Shown here one piece after another: positions 1-5,778 of a stretch of 10,449 nt of DNA. Position 1 is the stretch's first letter, and each line of letters starts with the position of its first letter. Under the pieces are notes generated by a model, which saw only the letters and a list, made by a program, of their open reading frames with translations, searched no databases and was not told where the DNA came from. A program made the translations under genes and the position numbers. Source of the DNA: Jeotgalicoccus sp052093725 (GTDB lineage Bacteria; Bacillota; Bacilli; Staphylococcales; Salinicoccaceae); assembly GCA_052093725.1 (NCBI GenBank), contig JBQDHL010000055.1, positions 1 to 10,449 of the forward strand, given 5' to 3'.

Positions 1-125
1 CAGACCCCGATATGCAATCTTTCGAGCATGAAGCATTACTTGTTTATATTGAAGACCTTACTCCTGAACAAGTACGCAAATTACATCAGGTCGCTCATAT
101 TTTATATGGGGATGATTTCGAATGA
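1..125 (+). CDS. C-terminal end of an unidentified protein, cut by the window edge
   Basis: An open frame enters from the left edge and stops with TGA at 123-125, giving about 40 visible residues that end in LYGDDFE. The segment is rich in acidic and helical residues (for example LTPEQVRKLHQVAHIL) and contains no diagnostic motif. Its stop overlaps the start of the integrase gene as ATGA, so the two are probably translationally coupled and belong to the same mobile element. A small regulator, such as the C-terminus of a XRE-type phage repressor, would fit the position and the helical tail. That is a guess from context, and too little is visible to name a family. The frame itself is well supported by the overlap. 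Confidence 0.6.
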   Translation, partial: DPDMQSFEHEALLVYIEDLTPEQVRKLHQVAHILYGDDFE

Positions 126-1162
126 CTGTCCGTAAACGGAAACAAACAGGTAAATGGGAATATGATGTGAAAGATTCAAACGATGAAAGAGTGCGCAGGG
201 GGAATTTCAAAACGAAAGCTGAAGCTGAAATTGCCGAACGTGAGTTTTTATTCGCAGATAAGAAAAATATTCAAGGCGTCAATCAAGACATCACTTTTAA
301 AGAATATTATGAAACATGGCAAGAAGTGCATCTGCAGAAAAATATTACTCAGGGTTCAAAGAATTTATATCAAAATGCTTTAAATAAATTCCTCGATTAT
401 TTTGGTGAGGATATGAAATTGAATCGTCTAACACGTCTTGATTTTCAAAAATTCATCAACCACTACGCATCAACGCGAACACATGAATCCGCTCGCAAAT
501 TAAAAAATAATTTATCTCGTGCGCTTAAAGACGCTGTATATGATGGTTACATTGAACGTACTCCAGCATATAATATTGATATCAATGCTGCAATTCCCGA
601 AGCTTCTTCTGATGACAAATTCATTAATTATGCCGATTTTATTAAAATACGTGACTATGCCATCAATAAATTTGAAATTTCTTACTTTATAATCTATCTA
701 TTGATAATTACAGGCGCACGGTTCGGTGAAATTCAGAAATTAGAGGCTAAGGACATCGATAAAGAGAATAACACAATCCATATTCGTGGAACTAAAACAA
801 AAAAATCAGACAGACATATCATAGTTTCAAATAGTGATATTGACTTTATAATAAATAGACTTGATAAATATCCTGACAAAAAACCGCTCCATCTTTCCAA
901 TAAAGCAGTGACTAAAGCACTGAGACATATCATATCGGTTTTAGATATCGATAAAGAACATATTACATTGCATATGATTCGACACACACATTGTTCAGTA
1001 TTGTTGTATCAGGGGTTGGATATTCATTACGTCAGCAAAAGACTGGGCCATTCTAACACTAGAGTGACTTTTAATACGTATAGTCATCTTTTGAAGGAAA
1101 GAAAACAAGAGGAAGATAAAAAAATCGAGAATTTTTTGGAACAAGAATGGAACAAAGCATAA
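122..1162 (+). CDS. int: Tyrosine recombinase / phage-type integrase
   Basis: Site-specific tyrosine recombinase of 346 aa, expected to integrate and excise a mobile element by Holliday-junction exchange. Domain order is typical: an N-terminal arm-binding domain (about 1-45, with the GKWEYDV and GNFKTKAEAE pattern), a SAM-like core-binding domain (about 58-155) and the catalytic domain (about 170-340). All catalytic positions can be placed: R200 (TGARFGE), K225 (GTKTKK), H284 and R287 (HMIRH), H310 (LGHS) and the nucleophile Y320 (NTYSHL). The protein therefore looks intact and active. The start overlaps the upstream stop (ATGA). The gene's 3' end faces the 3' end of tRNA-Ser 40 bp away, which points to that tRNA as the attachment target. 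The element name and its far boundary cannot be read from this window. Confidence 0.95.
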   Translation: MTVRKRKQTGKWEYDVKDSNDERVRRGNFKTKAEAEIAEREFLFADKKNIQGVNQDITFKEYYETWQEVHLQKNITQGSKNLYQNALNKFLDYFGEDMKLNRLTRLDFQKFINHYASTRTHESARKLKNNLSRALKDAVYDGYIERTPAYNIDINAAIPEASSDDKFINYADFIKIRDYAINKFEISYFIIYLLIITGARFGEIQKLEAKDIDKENNTIHIRGTKTKKSDRHIIVSNSDIDFIINRLDKYPDKKPLHLSNKAVTKALRHIISVLDIDKEHITLHMIRHTHCSVLLYQGLDIHYVSKRLGHSNTRVTFNTYSHLLKERKQEEDKKIENFLEQEWNKA

Positions 1163-1164
1163 TA

Positions 1165-1196
1165 AAAACCCCTTAAACATTGCTGTTAAGGGGTTT
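1165..1196 (-). terminator. Intrinsic terminator of the tRNA operon, probably bidirectional
   Basis: An 11-bp perfect stem (AAACCCCTTAA at 1166-1176 with TTAAGGGGTTT at 1186-1196) encloses a 9-nt loop. Read leftwards, the stem is followed by a T-run (TTTTTATTAT), so it best serves the leftward tRNA operon. Read rightwards it follows the integrase stop directly but has only TTT, so it may also block integrase read-through. Confidence 0.8.
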
Positions 1197-1201
1197 GGTA
1201 A

Positions 1202-1225
1202 CGGACAGTGAGGGATTCGAACCCT
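1202..1225. other. Candidate attachment site (att) at the 3' end of tRNA-Ser
   Basis: Tyrosine integrases commonly recombine at the T-arm and acceptor end of a tRNA gene, and the integrase gene here lies just beyond that end. The span given is the T-arm and acceptor 3' strand. The true core is unknown because no second copy of this sequence occurs in the window. The other att copy would lie to the left, beyond the sequence shown. This rests on established behaviour of the family plus inference. Confidence 0.4.
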
Positions 1226-1288
1226 CGAAACGAGTTAACGTTTACACGCTTTCCAAGCGTGCGCCTTAAGCCACTCGGCCAACTATCC
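1202..1288 (-). tRNA. tRNA-Ser (GGA)
   Basis: Class II tRNA with a long variable arm. The acceptor stem GGATAGT/ACTGTCC pairs fully with one wobble. The anticodon stem CACGC/GCGTG carries loop TTGGAAA with anticodon GGA, and the T-loop is TTCGAAT. The discriminator is G at 1202, and CCA is not encoded. It is the last gene of the leftward tRNA operon. Its 3' end faces the integrase gene, so this tRNA is the probable integration target. Confidence 0.97.
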
Positions 1289-1327
1289 AGAATTAAAAAA
1301 ACAGAAGTGCGATTACACTTCTGAGTA

Positions 1328-1399
1328 TGACCCGTACGGGAATCGAACCCGTGTTACCGCCGTGAAAGGGCGGTGTCTTAACCGCTTGACCAACGGGCC
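1328..1399 (-). tRNA. tRNA-Glu (UUC)
   Basis: 72 nt without CCA. The acceptor stem GGCCCGT/ACGGGTC is complete with one G-U pair. The anticodon stem CCGCC/GGCGG carries loop CTTTCAC with anticodon TTC. The T-stem ACGGG/CCCGT is perfect and the discriminator is A. It is second from the end of the leftward tRNA operon, 39 nt upstream of tRNA-Ser. CCA is not encoded. Confidence 0.97.
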
Positions 1400-1402
1400 A
1401 GA

Positions 1403-1474
1403 CTCCACAGGTAGGACTCGAACCTACGACCGATCGGTTAACAGCCGATAGCTCTACCACTGAGCTACTGTGGA
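1403..1474 (-). tRNA. tRNA-Asn (GUU)
   Basis: 72 nt without CCA. The acceptor TCCACAG/CTGTGGA, D-stem GCTC/GAGC, anticodon stem ATCGG/CCGAT with loop CTGTTAA (anticodon GTT) and T-stem GTAGG/CCTAC are all fully paired. The discriminator is G. Only 3 nt separate it from the 5' end of tRNA-Glu, so the two are clearly processed from one transcript. Confidence 0.97.
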
Positions 1475-1487
1475 ATAATAAAAAAGA

Positions 1488-1561
1488 TGGAGCGGGTAGA
1501 CGGGATCGAACCGACAATATCAGCTTGGAAGGCTGAAGTTATACCATTTAACTATACCCGC
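1488..1561 (-). tRNA. tRNA-Gly (UCC) with a U-U mismatch in the T-stem
   Basis: 74 nt including an encoded CCA (1488-1490). The acceptor GCGGGTA/TACCCGC, D-stem GTTA/TAAC and anticodon stem TCAGC/GCTGA pair perfectly, and the loop CTTCCAA gives anticodon TCC. The T-stem is GTCGG/CCGTC. Its second pair (positions 1514 and 1500, tRNA numbering 50-64) is U opposite U, while the other four pairs are sound. The D-loop keeps GG and the T-loop keeps TTC, so it does not show the D-loop and T-loop changes of the EF-Tu-evading peptidoglycan tRNA-Gly genes of staphylococci. Confidence 0.95.
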
Positions 1562-1580
1562 AATGGTAGAAATTAAAATA

Positions 1581-1653
1581 TGGCTCAGGACGGAATCGAA
1601 CCGCCGACACTGTGAGCTTCAATCACATGCTCTACCAACTGAGCTACTAAACC
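1581..1653 (-). tRNA. tRNA-Phe (GAA)
   Basis: 73 nt without CCA. The acceptor GGTTTAG/CTGAGCC pairs with two wobbles. The anticodon stem TGTGA/TCACA has loop TTGAAGC with anticodon GAA. The T-stem GGCGG/CCGTC has one wobble. The discriminator is A and CCA is not encoded. It sits between tRNA-Asp and tRNA-Gly in the leftward operon. Confidence 0.96.
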
Positions 1654-1682
1654 ACTATATATTAAGTTTTCTTATTTAAAAA

Positions 1683-1758
1683 TGGCGGTCCCGACGGGAA
1701 TCGAACCCGCGATCTCCTCCGTGACAGGGAGGCATGTTAACCGCTACACCACGGGACC
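1683..1758 (-). tRNA. tRNA-Asp (GUC)
   Basis: 76 nt including an encoded CCA (1683-1685). The acceptor GGTCCCG/CGGGACC is perfect. The anticodon stem CCTCC/GGAGG carries loop CTGTCAC with anticodon GTC. The T-stem CGGG/CCCG is paired and the discriminator is G. It is the second gene of the leftward operon. Confidence 0.97.
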
Positions 1759-1783
1759 ACTCTTATGTATTAAAATTAAAAAA

Positions 1784-1855
<72 letters not shown>

Positions 1856-1892
1856 CCAATATTATTTAACATATATTTAATGTCTGTTATAT

Positions 1893-1921
1893 ATACTATA
1901 GGTTTAAGCTGAATATTTCAA
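1893..1921 (-). promoter_or_regulatory. Probable sigma-A promoter of the tRNA operon
   Basis: Read leftwards, TTGAAA (1916-1921) is followed after 17 nt by TAGTAT (1893-1898). Transcription would begin near 1886, about 30 nt upstream of tRNA-fMet. The same TAGTAT -10 with 17-nt spacing is seen at the cspA and nuclease promoters of this window, which supports the reading. TATAGT two bases upstream is an alternative -10 with a poorer 15-nt spacer. Confidence 0.6.
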
Positions 1922-2034
1922 GTCTTTTTAACCATTCTTATATAACAAATTTACACTTTCTTAATTATTGCTGTTCATCAGATGAGTTTTTTATTTTAGG
2001 GTAAGAGTATTATATATTCTACAGGAGGGATTTT

Positions 2035-3561
2035 ATGATAAATAATGTAAACATATCGTATTGGACAGCTTCGGTTGAGCTTCCAAAATTCTCTGAACTC
2101 ACTGAGAACAGAACGTCTCAAATACTCATTGCCGGCGGCGGAATCAGCGGTTTAATGAATGCATACCAGCTTGCTGTCAAAGGATATAAAGTGACTTTAA
2201 TTGAAGGTAATGAATTGGTCAGCGGTACTACTGCGAATACTACTGCTAGAATAACTGCACAACAGGGTTTAATCTACAGCCAGCTGAAAAGTCAAAAGGA
2301 TGCTAATGCTGCACAGTTGTATTACGAGTCTCAAATGAGTGCAATTAAAGAAATCGAACATATTGTAACTAAGTATAATATAGAGTGTGACTTTAAACGT
2401 GTGGACAGTGTTATTTATGCCGAGCACGAGAAATCAGTGAAAGATCTTGAAAAAGAAGAAAAAGTTTACAAGGAACTTTCAATTGAAGGTCACCTGGCAA
2501 CAGATGAACATGAGCTTCCATTTGAAACCGCCGGAAAACTTATTATGAAAAACCAGGCTGAATTCCACCCTCTTAAGTTTTTACAAGGAATTATTGAGGT
2601 GCTTAAAGATCTAGACGTAACAATATATGAACATACACGTGCTAAAAGTGCTGATGGTAATACCCTCACTACAGTAAATAATCACAGGATAGATTTTGAA
2701 CATTTGATTATTGCAACACATTTTCCATTTCTAGATATTGAAAATTTTTACTTTAACAGTTTTAAAATCAGTTACGGCTACGGTCTTGTCGCAGAAACAA
2801 CCACTCCAATACCGGAACACCTTTCAATGAGCGGTCATGACGGTGCCGGTTTATCTATTAGAAACGTCGTGAAATCCGATAGTTCATTACCTGTTCTTTT
2901 ATTCGGCGGTCTCGGACACGGGTCATATGAGAATAAAGATATGGCTGAACAGCTGTCTAAACTCGAACACTACGCAGGACAGAAAACTGTAAACGGGGAT
3001 ACCTTGTATGCGTACCGTGCCCAAGATTTAATGACTGCTGACTCCCTGCCCTTCATCGGTCATCTCAATAAACAGGATAATAATTATTTTGTCGCGACAG
3101 GTTTTAATAAATACGGTATGACAAACGGCGTGCTTTCCTCTATGATAATCAGTGATTTAATAGAAGGTAAAGATAATATGTATAAAGAACTGCTTGATCC
3201 CAACCGTAAAAAAGGCACTTTCCAGCAGTTAAAACAGCACCTGACCAACCCTGTCCATATTGCAGAATCTGAAATAACTAATATGGCTGAATCACATCCG
3301 GATCTTGATGACCTGCATCTTGAAAAAGGTGAAGGTGCAGTAGCGAAAGATGGCATGTCTAAAAAGGGTGTTTATCGTGATGATGATAATTATTACGTCG
3401 TATCTAACCGTTGTACACATATGGGCTGCAGTTTAGGCTGGAACAATGATGATAAGACGTGGGACTGTCCCTGCCACGGATCCAGGTTCAATTACACAGG
3501 GAAAGTCATCGAAGGACCGGCCACAGATAATCTTGATTCTGATATCAGACCATCCAAATAA
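2035..3561 (+). CDS. YhfW-like FAD-dependent oxidoreductase with C-terminal Rieske [2Fe-2S] domain
   Basis: Cytoplasmic flavoprotein of 508 aa, about the length of Bacillus subtilis YhfW. The N-terminus has the Rossmann FAD-binding signature GGGISG at 34-39, followed by an acidic residue ending the second strand (VTLIE), as in the glycine oxidase/DadA-type family. A late FAD-contact motif (FVATGFNKYGMTNG) lies around 355-370. The C-terminal part (about 420-505) is a Rieske domain with CTHMGC and CPCHGS: C460, H462, C478 and H481 are the cluster ligands, and C465/C480 form the disulfide pair. The substrate is unknown for this family; the protein probably couples amine or other two-electron oxidation to a one-electron carrier. 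AGGAGGG lies 8 nt upstream of the ATG. The gene appears monocistronic. A product with an iron-sulfur cluster would be a logical target of iron-sparing control. Confidence 0.9.
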   Translation: MINNVNISYWTASVELPKFSELTENRTSQILIAGGGISGLMNAYQLAVKGYKVTLIEGNELVSGTTANTTARITAQQGLIYSQLKSQKDANAAQLYYESQMSAIKEIEHIVTKYNIECDFKRVDSVIYAEHEKSVKDLEKEEKVYKELSIEGHLATDEHELPFETAGKLIMKNQAEFHPLKFLQGIIEVLKDLDVTIYEHTRAKSADGNTLTTVNNHRIDFEHLIIATHFPFLDIENFYFNSFKISYGYGLVAETTTPIPEHLSMSGHDGAGLSIRNVVKSDSSLPVLLFGGLGHGSYENKDMAEQLSKLEHYAGQKTVNGDTLYAYRAQDLMTADSLPFIGHLNKQDNNYFVATGFNKYGMTNGVLSSMIISDLIEGKDNMYKELLDPNRKKGTFQQLKQHLTNPVHIAESEITNMAESHPDLDDLHLEKGEGAVAKDGMSKKGVYRDDDNYYVVSNRCTHMGCSLGWNNDDKTWDCPCHGSRFNYTGKVIEGPATDNLDSDIRPSK

Positions 3562-3617
3562 AATAATTCCCAGATGTAGTAAACCCTTAAAGTTGAACTT
3601 TTTGGTTAAGCTATGTT

Positions 3618-3662
3618 TTTAAAGGTATGTCTTCTGTAATTTACAGGAGGCATACCTTTAAA
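3618..3662 (+). repeat. Long near-perfect inverted repeat (22-nt arms)
   Basis: Arms at 3618-3639 and 3641-3662 are complementary over 22 positions around a single central T. The two positions that are not Watson-Crick pairs are T opposite G, which is G-U in rightward RNA but A-C in leftward RNA. The hairpin therefore fits selection in a rightward transcript, as a 3' UTR element 56 nt after the oxidoreductase stop. It lacks a following T-run, so it is not a standard terminator. A miniature-element remnant is the alternative. Confidence 0.75.
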
Positions 3663-3712
3663 TTCCGAGTATAAACTATGACCTATCGTCATGGTCAACC
3701 CCAATTTTATTA

Positions 3713-3741
3713 TTGTTTTACCAGGGAATAAACTATAGTAT
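3713..3741 (+). promoter_or_regulatory. Probable sigma-A promoter of the nuclease gene
   Basis: TTGTTT (3713-3718) and TAGTAT (3736-3741) are separated by 17 nt. Transcription would begin near 3748 and leave a leader of about 28 nt with AGAGGA as ribosome site. The ACTATAGTAT context closely resembles the -10 region of the tRNA promoter. Confidence 0.5.
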
Positions 3742-3775
3742 AGAGTTAATATTTACTATAAGAGGATGATGAACA

Positions 3776-4345
3776 ATGGCATCGCAAAACGACAGGAAGA
3801 ATAATAAATTTATCCGTCCGAGACATTTAAAAAAACTGGGGCTCCCGGGCATGATTGTAATACTGTTATTATTTGTCGGTGTAACGGTTTATAATGATAA
3901 CTTCGCCGGTGAAGATACTGAACAACAGGAAGCAACAGCCGATAATGAAGTTACAGTAGATCAGCACATCGATGGTGATACGACACGTTTTAACTACAAC
4001 GGAAGTTCCGACAGCTTCAGATACTTAATTATTAATACGCCGGAAATCGGCAGAGACGGCGAACAGGATGACCCGTACGCACAGGAAGCATTTGAAAGAA
4101 CTCAGGAACTGCTCGATAACGCTGATACGATTACAGTCGAATTCGATGAAGAAAAACAAGATCACTATGACCGATACTTAGCCTATGTATATGCAGACGA
4201 TGAGATGGTCAATGAAACACTTGTCCGAGAAGGACTTGCTTCTGTCGATTACGTATATCCTCCAAACGATAAATATGAGGACCTGCTGAAAGAAGCTGAA
4301 CAAGAAGCTAAAGATGAAGGCCTCGGAATCTGGTCTGAACAATAA
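3776..4345 (+). CDS. Membrane-anchored thermonuclease (staphylococcal nuclease family)
   Basis: SNase-fold DNA/RNA endonuclease of 189 aa. A basic N-terminus (about 1-21) and one hydrophobic segment (about 24-40) with no clear signal-peptidase site suggest a signal anchor with the nuclease outside the membrane. The nuclease domain (about 58-187) matches the staphylococcal enzyme along its length. D68 in HIDGDT corresponds to D21, R82 to R35, E90 in NTPE to the general-base position E43, and R133 in DRYLAYVYAD to R87. The position of calcium ligand D40 is Asn (N87). NTPE occurs in many SNase-like proteins, so activity is still expected, though calcium dependence may differ. The terminator after it is shared with the convergent regulator gene. 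Likely roles are nutrient scavenging or extracellular DNA turnover. Confidence 0.9.
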   Translation: MASQNDRKNNKFIRPRHLKKLGLPGMIVILLLFVGVTVYNDNFAGEDTEQQEATADNEVTVDQHIDGDTTRFNYNGSSDSFRYLIINTPEIGRDGEQDDPYAQEAFERTQELLDNADTITVEFDEEKQDHYDRYLAYVYADDEMVNETLVREGLASVDYVYPPNDKYEDLLKEAEQEAKDEGLGIWSEQ

Positions 4346-4385
4346 AAAAACTGGGAGTCCTAATTGAGGATTCCCAGTTTTTTTA
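4344..4385. terminator. Bidirectional intrinsic terminator between nuclease and HxlR genes
   Basis: The stem CTGGGAGTCC/GGATTCCCAG (4351-4360 with 4368-4377, one G-U pair) has a 7-nt loop. An A-run on the left and a T-run on the right extend the stem and give a U-tail in both directions. It lies directly after both convergent stops. Confidence 0.92.
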
Positions 4386-4712
4386 TACTTCTACTTTTTT
4401 ATCTGTTTCTATCCAGTTCTGCGACCATTTCTCAATATCTTTTAACACAGGTTCAAGTGATTGACCTTTTTCTGTTAAAGTATATTTGATAACTACAGGC
4501 GTCTCCGGAATAACTTCCCGGTTTATGAGCCCTTCCTGTTCCATGCTTTTTAGGCGATCAGATAATACTTTGCCGCTGACACCGGTTGCTGACTGGATTT
4601 CACCGAATCTGGAATTGCCATCCAGCATTTGGTAAATAAGCAGAGCAGTCCATCTTTGGCTTAATATATTTACCGCTTTTTCAAAGCGAGGACACATTTC
4701 ATTTTGAGACAT
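4383..4712 (-). CDS. HxlR/DUF24-family transcriptional regulator, CatR/YodB-like
   Basis: Winged-helix repressor of 109 aa, the full length for the DUF24 family. The core runs through NILSQRWTALLIYQML, the recognition helix region ATGVSGKVLSDRLKSMEQEGL and the wing KYTLTEKGQSL. A cysteine at position 7 (MSQNEMC) sits where Bacillus CatR has its redox-active Cys7 and YodB its Cys6. In those proteins quinones or diamide oxidise or alkylate this cysteine and release the operator. The gene is divergent from a CatE-like dioxygenase, the same gene type that CatR and YodB control in Bacillus. It therefore probably represses that gene and perhaps itself. AAGGAG lies about 9 nt upstream of the ATG. 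The ligand is inferred, not shown. Confidence 0.88.
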   Translation of the reverse strand: MSQNEMCPRFEKAVNILSQRWTALLIYQMLDGNSRFGEIQSATGVSGKVLSDRLKSMEQEGLINREVIPETPVVIKYTLTEKGQSLEPVLKDIEKWSQNWIETDKKVEV

Positions 4713-4777
4713 CTACACCACTCCTTATTAGAATATAATAGCATATATCAGCACCTAATAAAAGAAAAATGTATTAC

Positions 4778-4806
4778 TTGCCTTCACTTAATATTTAATA
4801 TATACT
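4778..4806 (+). promoter_or_regulatory. Promoter of the catE-like gene
   Basis: TTGCCT (4778-4783) is followed after exactly 17 nt by TATACT (4801-4806). Transcription should begin near 4813, about 28 nt before the start codon. Confidence 0.65.
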
Positions 4807-4808
4807 TA

Positions 4809-4830
4809 GTTACATAAAGTTACCTTAAGG
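4809..4830 (+). promoter_or_regulatory. Candidate operator at the catE-like transcription start
   Basis: GTTAC occurs twice at one helical turn (4809-4813 and 4819-4823), followed by the palindrome CCTTAAGG (4823-4830) that contains the ribosome site. Together they cover the start point and leader of the catE-like gene, where a repressor would block transcription. Binding by the neighbouring HxlR protein is inference. No strong inverted repeat of the kind expected for a dimer is obvious. Confidence 0.35.
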
Positions 4831-4840
4831 AGATATTACT

Positions 4841-5704
4841 ATGAGATTTCATACTAAAAACGCAACATATGTAGAAACAGTATCATTAAATATTAAAGAT
4901 TTAAACCGTTCTGTAGAGTTCTATACTAATATAATAGGACTCACAGTAAAGGAACAGAACGGAACACGCGCAGAATTAACTGCCAACGGTGAAAATGTGC
5001 TTCTTATTTTAAATCAGACCGACAAAGAACGCACGCACCCTCGTGCAGCAGGTCTCTATCACTTTGCACTTCTTCTTCCCACAAGAGAAGACCTCGCATT
5101 AATAACAATGCACCTTGCATCAAAGAAAATACCTTTAGGCTCAGCGGATCATCACGTAAGTGAAGCACTCTATTTAGATGACCCGGATGGCAACGGTATT
5201 GAAATTTATATAGACAGAGAGCCTGAACAGTGGATTTGGAATGATGGTCAGGTACACATGGTTACTGAACCGTTGAATGCAGAAGACCTGCTGAAAGACA
5301 GACCGGATCCTGCAAGCTTTAAAGGATTGCCGGAAAATACTATAATGGGACACGTTCACCTTCATGTAAGCGAACTTCAAAAGACAGATGAGTTTTATAC
5401 AGAAGGACTCGGTTTTGAAGTGATTCTCAACTTCGGTGGACAGGCACTGTTCATGGCAACTGAGAAATATCACCATCATATTGCTGCCAATGTATGGAAC
5501 GGTCTCGGTGCACCTGCTCCTGAAAAAGGAAGCATCGGTCTGGATTACTACACTGTAATTTATCCGTCAGATGAGGCGCTGAACGAAGCTGTATCAAGAC
5601 TTACGGATCTTGGCTTTCTAACTGAAAAAACAGAAGATTATACACTGACACTGGACCCTTCAGGTAACCACATCAGAATGCAGACACATAAAAGTCACAA
5701 TTAA
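4841..5704 (+). CDS. catE: CatE-like two-domain VOC dioxygenase (catechol-2,3-dioxygenase family)
   Basis: Vicinal-oxygen-chelate protein of 287 aa, close to the length of Bacillus CatE. Domain 1 (about 8-128) has VETVSLNIKDLNRSVEFY, GLYHFALLLP and DPDGNGIEIY. Domain 2 (about 168-282) has GHVHLHVSEL, YHHHIAANVW, GLDYYTVIYP and DPSGNHIRM. As I recall the Bacillus protein, these landmark motifs are the same there. The His-His-Glu metal set is split: the middle His and the Glu are in domain 1, while the first-strand His and the HHH cluster are in domain 2. Bacillus CatE cleaves catechol rings and protects against catechol and quinone stress. The ribosome site AAGGAG is 8 nt before the ATG. No catD (DoxX-like) partner precedes it, unlike the Bacillus catDE operon. 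Substrate identity is inferred by homology. Confidence 0.85.
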   Translation: MRFHTKNATYVETVSLNIKDLNRSVEFYTNIIGLTVKEQNGTRAELTANGENVLLILNQTDKERTHPRAAGLYHFALLLPTREDLALITMHLASKKIPLGSADHHVSEALYLDDPDGNGIEIYIDREPEQWIWNDGQVHMVTEPLNAEDLLKDRPDPASFKGLPENTIMGHVHLHVSELQKTDEFYTEGLGFEVILNFGGQALFMATEKYHHHIAANVWNGLGAPAPEKGSIGLDYYTVIYPSDEALNEAVSRLTDLGFLTEKTEDYTLTLDPSGNHIRMQTHKSHN

Positions 5705-5705
5705 T

Positions 5706-5778
5706 TGAAAGAGATTCTCAATTAGGGTTGACTGATTCTCATTAGGTATTGTATATTAGTAATTGAAAATGATTATCA
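5706..5778 (+). promoter_or_regulatory. Array of three Fur-box-like sites around a sigma-A promoter
   Basis: The third site (5764-5778, TGAAAATGATTATCA) matches the Gram-positive 7-1-7 Fur box TGATAATnATTATCA at all but one informative base. The first (5706-5720, TGAAAGAGATTCTCA) is a weaker relative embedded in the same flanks (ATTG before, TTAG after). The middle one (about 5728-5746) shares GATTCTCATTAG with the core consensus GATTATCATTA. Together they cover the region upstream of -35, the -35 and spacer, and the +1 of a promoter with no protein gene behind it. This arrangement predicts tight iron-dependent repression. Confidence 0.75.
5728..5757 (+). promoter_or_regulatory. Promoter of the candidate Fur-regulated sRNA
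   Basis: TTGACT (5728-5733) and TATATT (5752-5757) are separated by 18 nt. The predicted start is at about 5763-5765, inside the best Fur box. Confidence 0.7.

Noticed and set aside
1293..1517. Open frame across the tRNA genes on the minus strand
   Set aside because: It lies entirely over tRNA-Glu, tRNA-Asn and tRNA-Gly, and the peptide is the usual translation artefact of tRNA sequence.
1984..2004. Possible sigma-B promoter (GGGTAA) upstream of the Rieske oxidoreductase
   Set aside because: No GTTT-type -35 lies at the required 12-14 nt spacing. The GTTTTTT run is too close.
4809..4830. Riboswitch in the catE leader
   Set aside because: The leader is only about 28 nt, too short for an aptamer. 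The repeats fit a protein operator better.
5174..5479. 101-codon minus-strand frame inside the catE-like gene
   Set aside because: It is the shadow of a well-supported VOC protein, with no motif or start signal of its own.
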